Assembly (NCBI GenBank): GCA_020881835.1
Contig: CP052876.1
Location: forward strand, 2,046,001-2,110,000
Length of the DNA stretch: 64,000 nucleotides
Reading direction: 5' to 3'
From: Kineosporiaceae bacterium SCSIO 59966
GTDB taxonomy: Bacteria; Actinomycetota; Actinomycetes; Actinomycetales; SCSIO-59966
The notes beneath the pieces are model-generated. The model ran no database searches. It was not told the origin of the DNA and was given only the letters and a program-made list of their open reading frames with translations. Made by a program: the position numbers and the translations under genes. Positions 1-7,827 of the stretch are shown here, piece by piece (position 1 is the first letter of the stretch; each line of letters begins with the position of its first letter).

Positions 1-66
1 GAGGGTGCGACGAGGCGGGGACGTCCTGCCCTGCCGGCGAGCCGGGCCTGTGGAGACCGCCGCCGA

Positions 67-933
67 TCAGCCGCCTGTGCAGGACAGGTCGGGGGTGGCG
101 GGCACGACCACGGCGCCCACCATGCCCGGACCGACGTGGGCCCCGATGACCGGTCCGATCTCGCTGCACACCAGCTCGGGGCCCGGGCCGAGCCGGGCCC
201 GCAGCCGCTCGACGAGGGCGTCGGCCCGCTGCGCCGAGTCCAGGTGGTGCACCGCCACCCGGGCGTCGTGCCCGGCGGCTGCCACGGTGAGGTCCTCGAG
301 CCGGGCCAGGGCCCGGGTGGCCGTCCGGACCTTCTCCAGCGGGACGATGCGTCCGTCCTCGAGGGTGAGCAGCGGCTTGACGGCGAGCGCCGAGCCGATG
401 AGGGCCTGCGCGGCGGTGATCCGCCCGCCCCGGCGCAGGTGCTCGAGGGTGTCGACGTAGAAGTACACCCGGACCCCGGCGGTGAGCCGGCGGACGGCGT
501 CCGCGACCTGGGCGCCGTCCAGGCCGCGCTCGGCGAGCTCGGCGGCGGACACGGCCAGGTAACCGAGCGCCATCCCCAGCGCTCGGGAGTCGACGACGTG
601 GACCGGCACCGGCGCGTCACGGGCGGCGAGCCCGGCGGCCTCGTAGGTGCCGGACACCGCCGCGGACAGGTGCACCGACACGATCTCGGTGGCCCCCTGG
701 TGGGCGAGCCGCTCGTACGCGGCCAGCAGCCGCGCCGGCGAGGGCCGCGACGTGGTGACCGGCCGGCGCCGGCGCAGCGCCTCGGCGACGTCGGTGCCGC
801 CGAGGTCTCCCTCGTCGTAGGAGCGGCCGTCGACGACGACCTGCAGCGGCACGCTGGTCAGGCGGTGCCGGTCCAGGATCTCCTGCGGGAGGTAGGCGGT
901 CGAGTCGGTGAGGACCCGCACCGCGTTCGCCAT
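67..933 (-). CDS. DegV family fatty-acid-binding protein
   Basis: 288 aa, the usual DegV length. The N-terminus VRVLTDSTAYLP and the later segments LEHLRRGGRI and KPLLTLEDG are characteristic of the family, which binds a single long-chain fatty acid; in Firmicutes such proteins (FakB) present fatty acids to the kinase FakA. No kinase gene lies nearby, so the physiological partner here is unknown. The gene follows leuS with an 18-base gap on the same strand and may be co-transcribed with it. It also has its own -10-like TACCCT (941-946, read leftward) only 7 bases before the ATG, which would give a leaderless mRNA. There is no Shine-Dalgarno sequence. The family call is secure; the biochemical role is inferred from the family. 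Confidence 0.9.
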   Translation of the reverse strand: MANAVRVLTDSTAYLPQEILDRHRLTSVPLQVVVDGRSYDEGDLGGTDVAEALRRRRPVTTSRPSPARLLAAYERLAHQGATEIVSVHLSAAVSGTYEAAGLAARDAPVPVHVVDSRALGMALGYLAVSAAELAERGLDGAQVADAVRRLTAGVRVYFYVDTLEHLRRGGRITAAQALIGSALAVKPLLTLEDGRIVPLEKVRTATRALARLEDLTVAAAGHDARVAVHHLDSAQRADALVERLRARLGPGPELVCSEIGPVIGAHVGPGMVGAVVVPATPDLSCTGG

Positions 934-940
934 GCCGGGG

Positions 941-946
941 AGGGTA
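941..946 (-). promoter_or_regulatory. -10 element for leaderless degV transcript
   Basis: TACCCT on the minus strand, followed by 7 bases and then the degV ATG. It fits the actinobacterial TANNNT -10 with transcription starting at or next to the start codon. No good -35 hexamer is visible, and the element lies in the short gap after leuS. Confidence 0.4.
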
Positions 947-951
947 CGACG

Positions 952-3810
952 TCAGGCCGGGACGACGTTGACCAGCCGCGGGGCCCGGACGACGACCGTG
1001 CGCACGCCGCGGCCGTCCAGGACCCGCTGGACCGCGTCGCTGGCCAGCGCCCGCTCCCGCAGGTCCTCCTCGCCGGCGTCGGCGGGCACCTCGAGCCGGT
1101 CGCGGACCTTGCCCGCGACCTGCACGACGCAGGTCACGGTCTCCTCCACGAGCAGCCGCTCGTCGGCCTGCGGGAACGGCTCGTAGGCCAGCGTCCGGTC
1201 GTGCCCGAGCCGGGACCACAGCTCCTCGGCCAGGTGCGGCGCGAGCGGCGCCAGCATGAGCACGAGCGGCTCGACCACCTCCCGCGGGGAGCGCCCGGTC
1301 CGGGTGAGGTGGTTGTTCAGCTCGATGAGCTTGGCCACGGCGGTGTTGAACCGCATGCCCTCCATGTCGGCGGTGACCCCGTCGATGGTGCGGGCCAGGA
1401 GCCGCCGGGTCTGCTCGTCGGCCGGCTCCTCGTCAACCCGCAGCTCGCCGGTCTGCTCGTCGACGACGTTGCGCCACACCCGCTGCAGGAACCGCAGCGA
1501 CCCGACGACCGCACGGGTCTCCCACGGCCGGGACACGTCGAGCGGGCCCATCGACATCTCGTACACACGGAAGGTGTCGGCGCCGTACGCCTGGTACATG
1601 TCGTCGGGGGTGACGACGTTCTTCAGGCTCTTGCCCATCTTGCCGTGCTCGCGGGTCACCGGCTCCCCGTGGTAGAGGTACCGGCCGTCCTCGGTCTGCT
1701 CGACGTCGGACGCCGGCACGACCTGGCCGCGGGCGTCGCGGTAGGCGTAGGCCTGGATGTAGCCCTGGTTGAACAGCCGGTAGAACGGCTCGGCGCTGGA
1801 GACGTGGCCGAGGTCGAACAGCACCTTGTGCCAGAACCGGGCGTACAGCAGGTGCAGGACGGCGTGCTCGACGCCGCCCACGTACAGGTCCACCCCTCCG
1901 GGGTGGTCGGGGCGCACCTCCGGGCGCGGGCCCATCCAGTACCGCTCGACCTCCGGGTCGACGAACCGCTCGGTGTTGGCCGGGTCCAGGTAGCGCATCT
2001 CGTACCAGCACGAGCCGGCCCACTGCGGCATGACGTTGAGCTCGCGCCGGTAGGTGCGCTCGCCGTCGCCGAGGTCGAGGGTGACCTCGGTCCAGCCCTC
2101 GGCGCGGCCCAGCGGCGGCGTCGGCTGGCTGTGCTCGTCGTTCGGGTCGAGCGCCTCGGGCCGGTAGTCCTCCAGCTCCGGCAGCGTCACCGGCAGCATC
2201 TCCTCCGGCAGCACGTGCGGGACGTCGTGCTCGTCCCAGACGACGGGGAACGGCTCGCCCCAGTACCGCTGGCGGCTGAACAGCCAGTCGCGCAGCTTGT
2301 ACGTCGTCGTGGGCTGCCCCAGGCCCTTGGCGGACAGCCAGTCGATCATCCGGGCCTTGGCCTCCTGCACGCCCAGGCCGTTGAGGCTGATCTCGTCGTT
2401 GGCGGAGTTGACGGCCGGGCCCTCCCCGGTGAACGCCTCGCCCTGCCAGCCCTCGGGCGGCTGCACCGTGCGCACGACGGGCAGGTCGAAGCGGGCGGCG
2501 AACTCCCAGTCCCGCTCGTCCTGGCCGGGGACGGCCATGATCGCGCCGGTGCCGTAGCCCATCAGCACGTAGTCGGCGGTGAACACGGGGATGCGCCGGC
2601 CGGTGGCCGGGTTCGTCGCGTACAGGCCGGTGAACCGGCCGGTCTTGTCCCGGCCCTCGGTCTGGCGTTCCAGCTCGGTCTTGCGGGCGGCCTCCTGGCG
2701 GTAGGCGGCGACGGCGGACGCCGGGTCGGCGTACCCGCCGGTCCAGGACGCCGGGACGTCGTCCGGCCAGGTGGCGGGCAGCTCCCCGTCGAGCAGTGCG
2801 TGCTCGGGGGCGACGACCATGAACGTCGCGCCGAACAGGGTGTCGGGCCGGGTGGTGAACACCTCGACCGGCTCGGCGCCGTCCACCGGGAAGCGCACGG
2901 TGGCCCCCTGGGAGCGCCCGATCCAGTTGCGCTGCATGAGTTTGATGGCCTCGGGCCAGTCCAGGCGGTCCAGGTCCTCGAGCAGCCGGTCGGCGTACGC
3001 GGTGATCCGCATCATCCACTGGCGCATGCTGCGCTTGAAGACGGGGTAGTTCCCGATGTCGCTGCGGCCCTCGGCGGTCACCTCCTCGTTGGCCAGCACC
3101 GTGCCCAGGCCCGGGCACCAGTTGACCGGCGCGTCGGAGGCGTACACCAGCCGGTGGGCGTCGATGACCCGGCGCCGCTCGACGGCGTCCAGGTCGGCCC
3201 AGTCCCGGCCGTCGGGCACGGTGCGCTCGCCGCGCTCGTACTGGGCGACGAGCTCGGCGATCGGGCGGGCCCGGCCGCGGCCGCCGTCGGCGGACTCGTC
3301 GTACCAGGCGTTGAAGATCTGGATGAAGATCCACTGGGTCCAGCGGTAGAACTCCACGTCGGTGGTGGCGACCGAGCGGCGTGGGTCGTGCGCGAGCCCG
3401 AGCCGGCGCAGCTGCCGGCGCATGGTGGCGATGTTGGCCTCGGTGGTGACCCGCGGGTGCTGACCGGTCTGCAGGGCGTACTGCTCGGCCGGCAGGCCGA
3501 AGGCGTCGTAGCCCAGGGCGTGCAGGACGTTCTTGCCGCGCATCCGCTGGAAGCGGCCGAGGACGTCGGTGCCGATGTACCCGAGCGGGTGGCCGACGTG
3601 CAGGCCCGCGCCAGACGGGTAGGGGAACATGTCGAGGACGAACATCTTGTCGCGCCCGCGTACCGACTCGTCCGCCCACGGCCCGGCCGGGTTCGGCGTC
3701 TGGAAGGTGCCCTCGGCCTCCCACCGGTCCTGCCAGCGGCTCTCGATCTGCTCCGCCAGGCGCGCGTCGTACCGGAACGCCGGGGTGGTCTCGGGCGTCT
3801 GCTGGGTCAT
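952..3810 (-). CDS. leuS: Leucyl-tRNA synthetase
   Basis: Class I aminoacyl-tRNA synthetase that charges tRNA-Leu in the cytoplasm; 952 aa, normal for the actinobacterial enzyme. The HIGH motif appears as [10 protein letters not shown] at residues 71-80, and the KMSKS loop as [15 protein letters not shown] near residue 723. The long insert between them is the CP1 editing domain, followed by the C-terminal anticodon-binding region. The ATG at 3810 is preceded by a leader of about 150 bases holding a leucine-rich peptide, an extended hairpin and a terminator-like hairpin. This suggests that expression responds to leucine or Leu-tRNA supply. degV follows downstream after 18 bases. Identification is secure. 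Confidence 0.98.
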   Translation of the reverse strand: MTQQTPETTPAFRYDARLAEQIESRWQDRWEAEGTFQTPNPAGPWADESVRGRDKMFVLDMFPYPSGAGLHVGHPLGYIGTDVLGRFQRMRGKNVLHALGYDAFGLPAEQYALQTGQHPRVTTEANIATMRRQLRRLGLAHDPRRSVATTDVEFYRWTQWIFIQIFNAWYDESADGGRGRARPIAELVAQYERGERTVPDGRDWADLDAVERRRVIDAHRLVYASDAPVNWCPGLGTVLANEEVTAEGRSDIGNYPVFKRSMRQWMMRITAYADRLLEDLDRLDWPEAIKLMQRNWIGRSQGATVRFPVDGAEPVEVFTTRPDTLFGATFMVVAPEHALLDGELPATWPDDVPASWTGGYADPASAVAAYRQEAARKTELERQTEGRDKTGRFTGLYATNPATGRRIPVFTADYVLMGYGTGAIMAVPGQDERDWEFAARFDLPVVRTVQPPEGWQGEAFTGEGPAVNSANDEISLNGLGVQEAKARMIDWLSAKGLGQPTTTYKLRDWLFSRQRYWGEPFPVVWDEHDVPHVLPEEMLPVTLPELEDYRPEALDPNDEHSQPTPPLGRAEGWTEVTLDLGDGERTYRRELNVMPQWAGSCWYEMRYLDPANTERFVDPEVERYWMGPRPEVRPDHPGGVDLYVGGVEHAVLHLLYARFWHKVLFDLGHVSSAEPFYRLFNQGYIQAYAYRDARGQVVPASDVEQTEDGRYLYHGEPVTREHGKMGKSLKNVVTPDDMYQAYGADTFRVYEMSMGPLDVSRPWETRAVVGSLRFLQRVWRNVVDEQTGELRVDEEPADEQTRRLLARTIDGVTADMEGMRFNTAVAKLIELNNHLTRTGRSPREVVEPLVLMLAPLAPHLAEELWSRLGHDRTLAYEPFPQADERLLVEETVTCVVQVAGKVRDRLEVPADAGEEDLRERALASDAVQRVLDGRGVRTVVVRAPRLVNVVPA

Positions 3811-3863
3811 CGTCGTCCTCGCCTCGTCGCTGGTTCGTCGTCCGGGCTGCCGTGCCGGGGCAG

Positions 3864-3888
3864 AAAAAAACCCCTTGCACGCAAGGGG
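3864..3888 (-). terminator. Intrinsic terminator hairpin in the leuS leader
   Basis: Perfect 8-bp stem (CCCCTTGC at 3871-3878 pairing with GCAAGGGG at 3881-3888) with a 2-base loop, followed on the minus strand by seven T residues (3864-3870). It is one of the few classical T-tailed terminators in the window. It lies 53 bases before the leuS start, so it would cut leuS transcripts short unless disrupted. It could also simply end the upstream membrane-protein gene, but its position beyond the leader peptide favours attenuation. Confidence 0.8.
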
Positions 3889-3890
3889 TC

Positions 3891-3935
3891 GCCGCGCTGG
3901 TGCCGCTCCGTCGCCGGAGCGGGCCTCAGCGCGGC
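3891..3935 (-). promoter_or_regulatory. Extended leader hairpin overlapping the leader-peptide stop
   Basis: A two-part stem: outer arms GCCGCGCTG and CAGCGCGGC (3927-3935 and 3891-3899 read leftward), and an inner 8-bp stem (3903-3910 with 3915-3922) closed by a GCGA tetraloop. The 5' arm covers the last codons and stop of the leader peptide, so a ribosome on that peptide would open it. The sequence shows the fold. The regulatory consequence is inferred, and I see no clear antiterminator pairing with the terminator. Confidence 0.6.
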
Positions 3936-3961
3936 TCGGTAAGGAGCAGGCCGGTCCGCAC
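3926..3961 (-). CDS. Leucine leader peptide of leuS
   Basis: An 11-codon reading frame GTG...TGA encoding [11 protein letters not shown]. Three consecutive leucine codons (CTG CTC CTT) sit just before a stable hairpin and a T-tailed terminator, the arrangement of a classical amino-acid attenuator. There is no Shine-Dalgarno sequence, but a TACCCT -10 lies 6 bases before the GTG (3968-3973), which suits a leaderless start. The stop codon lies in the 5' arm of the hairpin. It is too short to be judged by coding statistics. The call rests on the triple-leucine run in this exact position upstream of a leucine enzyme. Confidence 0.6.
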   Translation of the reverse strand: MRTGLLLTEPR

Positions 3962-3967
3962 GGGGTC

Positions 3968-3973
3968 AGGGTA
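3968..3973 (-). promoter_or_regulatory. -10 element for the leuS leader transcript
   Basis: TACCCT read leftward, 6 bases before the GTG of the leucine leader peptide and just downstream of the stop codon of the UbiA-like gene. A TTGACG overlaps that stop (3978-3983) but is only 4 bases upstream of the -10, too close to be its -35. The promoter call therefore rests on the -10 and on the leaderless geometry. Confidence 0.35.
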
Positions 3974-3981
3974 CAGGGTCG

Positions 3982-4830
3982 TCAACCGAGCAGCCGGGGA
4001 CCGGCGAGGAGCACCCCGCCGACCGCGATCCCGGCGGCGGCGAGCACCAGCCGGAAGGAGGCACGGCCGGGGGCCAGCCCGCCGGCGGCGCCCACGACCG
4101 CGGCGACGGTGAGGACGGCTACCGCCGGGGGCCCGACGTCCGGGTCGGGCACCAGCACGAGGAGGGCGCAGGCGGCGACGACACCGGCGGCGCCGGCGGT
4201 CCGGGAGGCCCGGACGCCGAGCCGCTGGGGCAGGCCGCGGACGCCGGTCCGCGCGTCCGCGGCAGCGTCGGGGAGGGTGTTGGCGAAGTGCGCGCCGGCA
4301 CCGAGCAGGGCGGCCGCGGCGACGAGCGCGGCGGGGACGTCGACCCCGGCGGCCGTCGCGGCGACCGCCGGGAGCAGGCCGAAGGAGACGACGTAGGGCA
4401 GCGGGCTCACCGGGGTGGTCTTGAGCCACAGGTCGTAGCCCCACGCCGAGGCGACGGCGAGCAGGTGGAGCACCCCGGGGACGGGGCCGAGGGCCAACGA
4501 CAGCGGGACGCTGGCGAGCAGCGCGGCCACGGCGGCCCGGTGGACGGTGCGCGCCGCGACGTGCCCGGCGACGACGGGTTTCTCCCGGCGGCCGGCGAGC
4601 CGGTCCCGGGCGGCGTCGACGGCGTCGTTCGCCCAGCCGATCGACAGCTGCCCGGCCAGCAGGGCGGCGGCGAGCAGGAGCGTCCTGGGGGCGCTCAGCC
4701 CCGCGGCGACGCCCAGTGCGGTCCCGAGCACCGTGACGGCGGCCGCCGGCAGCGGGTGGGCGGCCCGCAGCAGGCCGGTGGCCGACCTGACGGACGGCGA
4801 CGGCTCGGCGGCCGTCCGCTCGTCGTGCAC
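3982..4830 (-). CDS. UbiA-family prenyltransferase-like membrane protein
   Basis: About 282 aa and strongly hydrophobic, with roughly eight membrane spans. The UbiA superfamily is recognised by two aspartate-rich loops: NDAVDAARDRLAGR after the second span and NTLPDAAADARTG later. These bind Mg-diphosphate of a polyprenyl donor. The acceptor cannot be told; menaquinone, heme or lipid-linked sugar pathways all use this fold, and no pathway partner is adjacent. I chose the GTG at 4830 (VHDERTAAEP), which gives the normal family length. An ATG at 4932 would add 34 unrelated residues and start next to the terminator palindrome. It lies upstream of leuS on the same strand. Confidence 0.7.
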   Translation of the reverse strand: MHDERTAAEPSPSVRSATGLLRAAHPLPAAAVTVLGTALGVAAGLSAPRTLLLAAALLAGQLSIGWANDAVDAARDRLAGRREKPVVAGHVAARTVHRAAVAALLASVPLSLALGPVPGVLHLLAVASAWGYDLWLKTTPVSPLPYVVSFGLLPAVAATAAGVDVPAALVAAAALLGAGAHFANTLPDAAADARTGVRGLPQRLGVRASRTAGAAGVVAACALLVLVPDPDVGPPAVAVLTVAAVVGAAGGLAPGRASFRLVLAAAGIAVGGVLLAGPRLLG

Positions 4831-4936
4831 GCGGCGAGTGTGCCGCGGGACGCCGGCCCGGTCCACGACGTCCGGGACCGGCTCCGCGGCAAGCACGGCT
4901 CGGGGGTGGGTGAGCCGGTCGCCTGGTGACATGCGA

Positions 4937-4962
4937 AGAGGGGGAGCGATCGCTCCCCCTCT
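4937..4962. terminator. Perfect 26-bp palindrome after hsp20
   Basis: Two 13-base arms (AGAGGGGGAGCGA and its complement) without spacer, 22 bases downstream of the hsp20 stop. It would fold into a strong hairpin in either direction. No T-run follows, typical of many actinobacterial terminators. Confidence 0.65.
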
Positions 4963-4983
4963 GGGCTGTGATGACCGCGGCTG

Positions 4984-5439
4984 TCAGGCCGCGGTGATCT
5001 CGATACGCCGCGGCTTGGTCTGCTCCGCCTTGCGGACGGTGACCCGCAGGATGCCCTCCTGAAGGTTGGCCTCGACGTTGTCCGCGTCGACGTCCCCAGG
5101 CAGGACGACGCGGTAGTCGAACTGGCCCGTGCGGCGGGTCTGGCGGCGCAGGACGCCGGTGCGCTCGCGTTCCTTGATCTCACCGTGGATGGTCAGCTCG
5201 TTGTCACGAAGCTCCACGGTGACGTCGTCGCGCTTCACCCCCGGAAGCTCCGCCTCCACGAGGAACGCCTCGTCTGTCTCCTCGATGTCGACGGCAGGAA
5301 CCCAGCCGGTCAGACCGTTTCGGGTCTCACCGAAGGTCGACTCCATCAGCCGAGACATCCGTTCGTGCAGGTCGTCGAGCTCGCGGAAGGGATTCCAGGT
5401 CTGCAGTTCAGTGCTGCGTCGAGCCGGCAGTGCCATCAT
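4984..5439 (-). CDS. Hsp20/alpha-crystallin small heat-shock protein
   Basis: 151-aa ATP-independent holdase chaperone that keeps unfolding proteins soluble and forms oligomers. The alpha-crystallin domain runs from about residue 48 (VPAVDIEETDEAFLVEAELP) to the conserved LQEGILRVTV near residue 130, followed by a short tail with the IEI-type assembly motif (RRIEITAA). The ATG at 5439 is preceded by a strong AGGAGG at the correct distance. Upstream lies a HAIR-like inverted repeat, so heat-shock control by HspR is likely, as known for actinobacterial hsp18 and dnaK genes. Transcription should end at the 26-bp palindrome downstream. Confidence 0.95.
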   Translation of the reverse strand: MMALPARRSTELQTWNPFRELDDLHERMSRLMESTFGETRNGLTGWVPAVDIEETDEAFLVEAELPGVKRDDVTVELRDNELTIHGEIKERERTGVLRRQTRRTGQFDYRVVLPGDVDADNVEANLQEGILRVTVRKAEQTKPRRIEITAA

Positions 5440-5477
5440 CCCTCACCTCCTTCACGCCTCTGAAGTATGGACGTAAA

Positions 5478-5498
5478 GTTGAGCGCTACGGACTCAAG
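5478..5498 (-). promoter_or_regulatory. HAIR-like operator (HspR site) upstream of hsp20
   Basis: Read leftward: CTTGAGT - 7 bases - GCTCAAC. The HspR consensus is CTTGAGT-N7-ACTCAAG; the left half is perfect and the right half matches 5 of 7. It sits about 40-60 bases before the hsp20 start, where a repressor would block the promoter. HspR itself is not in the window. Confidence 0.75.
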
Positions 5499-5613
5499 TT
5501 TTATTCCCGGACCGACCCCTCGAGCCACTACTTCCCCAGGCGTTGCGGGCAGCCACGTGACACATGAGTGAGACTCCGGCATCGCGCCGCTCTAAGACTC
5601 CGTCAAAAATGAC

Positions 5614-6969
5614 TCAGCCTTCCAGCGCCCTTCCCACCTCCGGGATTTCGGACCGATACCGCCCGAGGAGGTCCTTGGCGACGTCGACCGAGTCGACGAG
5701 CGGGTGGTTCGCGAAGGCGCGCCAGGCGAGCTGCGCGGACTTCGTCGCGGAAGCCTCGATGACCAGTCGCTCCGAGGTCTTAACCTGGACCATGAGGCCG
5801 GCCAGCTCCCCGCCGACCGCGGACACCTGGTGCGGGTGGATACCCGCCTGGTCGACGCGGCACGGGACCTCGACGACGGCATCGTCGGGGAGCTGCGGGA
5901 CCAGCAGCCCACTCTCGGCACTCGAGTTGGGGACGTTGAGGATCATCGTGGCGGGGCGATCCGAGGTGAGCGCCGTCATGAGGTCGAGCGCGACCTGCTG
6001 GTAACCGCCCTCTTCGACATCGTCGGCGTTGCGCGCGTAGCGGTCCTTCTCCGCCCGAGTCTCACCCATGTAGCTGGCCTCGCGATCGTGGCGCGCGGCG
6101 CGCCAGAGGTCGAGGCTCCGCGCCGGCTCACTCAGCGCCGCGCTGTAGAAGTCGTCCTGCTGCGCCTGGATGTACTCACCACGTGTCTGGCCACCACTCC
6201 GAATGCGAGTAACCGTCTCACGGGTGAAGTAGTAGTAGAAGAGGTACTCGTTCGGGATCGCGCCGAGGGCCCGCAGCCAGTCGGTCCCGAAGATCTGCGC
6301 CTCCTCCATCGACTCCAGGACGGGGTCGTCCAGCAGTCGTGGGAGGACGTCAGTGCCGTCGACGGACAGCGAACGGAGCCAACCGAGGTGGTTGAGCCCC
6401 ACGTAGTCGAACTCGACGGAGGTCACGTCGCGACCGGCGGCGCGCGCCGCCCGGCGGACCAGCCCGATCGGGGTGTCGCAGATGCCGGTGACGCGGTCGC
6501 CGAGGATCGCGCGCATCCCCTCGGTGATGATTCCGGCGGGGTTGGTGAAGTTGATGACCCAGGCTTCGGGGGCCACGCGTCGGATCTCCTGGGCGATCCG
6601 GCGGGCCTCCGGCAGGGTGCGCAGGGCGTAGGCGAGTCCGCCGGGTCCGATCGTCTCCTGGCCGAGGAGCCCGTGGTCGAGCGCGATGCGCTCGTCCTGG
6701 ATGCGCCCGTGCGTCCCACCGACCCGCATGGCGGAGAAGACGAAGCCGGCACCGGTGAGCGCCGTCGTGAGGTCGTGCTCGACGGTGACGCGTGGGGGGC
6801 GGTGCAGCTCTCCCGACATGGCCGTGAGCACCGAGCCGATGGCAGCCACACGCTCGGGAGAGACGTCGTGGAGGCAGAGCTCGTCGATCACGCCCTGGTC
6901 GCCCTGGGCCAGGGCCGCGAATATCTGGGGGACGCGGAAACCGCCGCCCCCGATGATAGTGAGCTTCAC
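5614..6969 (-). CDS. GH4 family 6-phospho-beta-glucosidase-like glycosidase
   Basis: 451 aa. GH4 enzymes cleave glycosides by an NAD+- and Mn2+-dependent redox-elimination mechanism, usually on phosphorylated disaccharides. Visible: the dinucleotide-binding IIGGGGFRVP (residues 5-14), the phospho-substrate segment MRVGGTHGRIQDER (81-94) and GLLGQETIGPGG (100-111), NFTNPAG (140-146), the metal cysteine in ICDTPIG (Cys164) and the metal histidine in VGLNHLGW (His194). The usual CNVP is CDTP here. The GTG start overlaps the deoR stop by 4 bases, with GGAGG upstream, so the two genes are co-transcribed. The divergent kinase and ABC importer suggest that its phospho-substrate is made inside the cell rather than by a PTS. 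Exact sugar unknown. Confidence 0.88.
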   Translation of the reverse strand: MKLTIIGGGGFRVPQIFAALAQGDQGVIDELCLHDVSPERVAAIGSVLTAMSGELHRPPRVTVEHDLTTALTGAGFVFSAMRVGGTHGRIQDERIALDHGLLGQETIGPGGLAYALRTLPEARRIAQEIRRVAPEAWVINFTNPAGIITEGMRAILGDRVTGICDTPIGLVRRAARAAGRDVTSVEFDYVGLNHLGWLRSLSVDGTDVLPRLLDDPVLESMEEAQIFGTDWLRALGAIPNEYLFYYYFTRETVTRIRSGGQTRGEYIQAQQDDFYSAALSEPARSLDLWRAARHDREASYMGETRAEKDRYARNADDVEEGGYQQVALDLMTALTSDRPATMILNVPNSSAESGLLVPQLPDDAVVEVPCRVDQAGIHPHQVSAVGGELAGLMVQVKTSERLVIEASATKSAQLAWRAFANHPLVDSVDVAKDLLGRYRSEIPEVGRALEG

Positions 6970-7718
6970 GCTGTGATGACCTCCGTGCCGGTGCGGCGTA
7001 GGTGTTCGAGGCCGGACGAGGTCGCGGACCTCGTCGTGACTACGGTGTCGATCTCGTCGGGGCCGCAGATGGCCATGACTCCGGACCCGGGGAACTTGTC
7101 GTCCGCCGCCACAAGCACGGTGCGGTCTGAGGCGCGGAGGATCGCGTGCTTGACCGGCACCTCGATGCTCGTGGAGTCCAGCACCGCGCCGTCGTCGCGC
7201 ACGCCGCTCGCGCCGAGGAAGCAGATGTCGGCGGTGATCTGGCTGAGGGCCTGCTCGGTCAGCGCCCCGACCAGAGACAGGTAGGACGACCGCAGCACGC
7301 CACCGAGCACGACGAGCTCGACGACGGGGTCGTCGCGCAGGACGTCGACGGCGGCCAGGGACGCAGTGACGACGGTGACGGGCCGGCCGCGCAGGTTCCG
7401 TGCGACGTGCTGGACGGTAGTGCCGATGTCGAGGATCACCACGTCGCGGTCCTGGACGAGGGCTGCGGCGGCGGCACCGATCAGCTCCTTCTCGCGCGCC
7501 TGCGTCGGCGCCACCTCGTGGAACGGCTGGGGATCAGCTTCGATGGCTCCCCCTCCGCCGCGGACGCGCATGAGGCGCCCCTCCTTGCTGAGTGCGTTGA
7601 GGTCCCGGCGGATCGTCGACGGGCTGACGCCGAACTCGTCGGCCAGTGCCGTTACTGAAACCTCGCCGGACGCCTGGAGCGCCTGGATGATCGAGCTGCG
7701 CCGCGTCGAGGTGAGCAT
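6966..7718 (-). CDS. DeoR/GlpR family transcriptional regulator
   Basis: About 250 aa. An N-terminal winged helix-turn-helix carries the family signature (VSPSTIRRDLNAL, then RLMRVRGGGGAIE), followed by a DeoR effector domain related to sugar-phosphate isomerases (VILDIGTTVQHVARNL, VLGGVLRSSYLSLVG). DeoR regulators usually repress catabolic operons until a phosphorylated sugar binds. I chose the ATG at 7718, giving MLTSTRRSSII at the family-normal start; a GTG at 7745 would add nine residues. No clear ribosome site precedes it. It is divergent from the kinase-transporter operon, with about 110 bases between, and is translationally coupled to the GH4 gene, so it probably controls both sides. 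Confidence 0.9.
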   Translation of the reverse strand: MLTSTRRSSIIQALQASGEVSVTALADEFGVSPSTIRRDLNALSKEGRLMRVRGGGGAIEADPQPFHEVAPTQAREKELIGAAAAALVQDRDVVILDIGTTVQHVARNLRGRPVTVVTASLAAVDVLRDDPVVELVVLGGVLRSSYLSLVGALTEQALSQITADICFLGASGVRDDGAVLDSTSIEVPVKHAILRASDRTVLVAADDKFPGSGVMAICGPDEIDTVVTTRSATSSGLEHLRRTGTEVITA

Positions 7719-7749
7719 GGACCGAAGGTAGCACCGCGCCGCCACAAAC

Positions 7750-7795
7750 GTGCAAGACTAAGCACTTGCGCGCACTGTCGTGCGCCGCGTACGGT
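7750..7795 (+). promoter_or_regulatory. Divergent promoter/operator region of the sugar locus
   Basis: For the rightward operon, TTGCGC (7766-7771) and TACGGT (7790-7795) are spaced by 18 bases. Overlapping the -35 is an inverted repeat GCAAG (7752-7756) / CTTGC (7765-7769), a candidate DeoR operator. Both are weak matches. The position between divergent genes is the main support. Confidence 0.35.
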
Positions 7796-7827
7796 CACCT
7801 TCGAGCACCAATGGAGGAGGCTGACGC

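Noticed and set aside
136-3942. Very long open frame of 1268 codons on the plus strand opposite degV and leuS
   Set aside because: It mirrors the third-position GC of leuS on the other strand, has a composition of Arg/Gly/Val/Leu/Pro without motifs, and leuS is certain.
3864-3961. T-box upstream of leuS
   Set aside because: No AGGTGGTACCGCGG-type sequence or antiterminator is present; the leader peptide explains the structure better.
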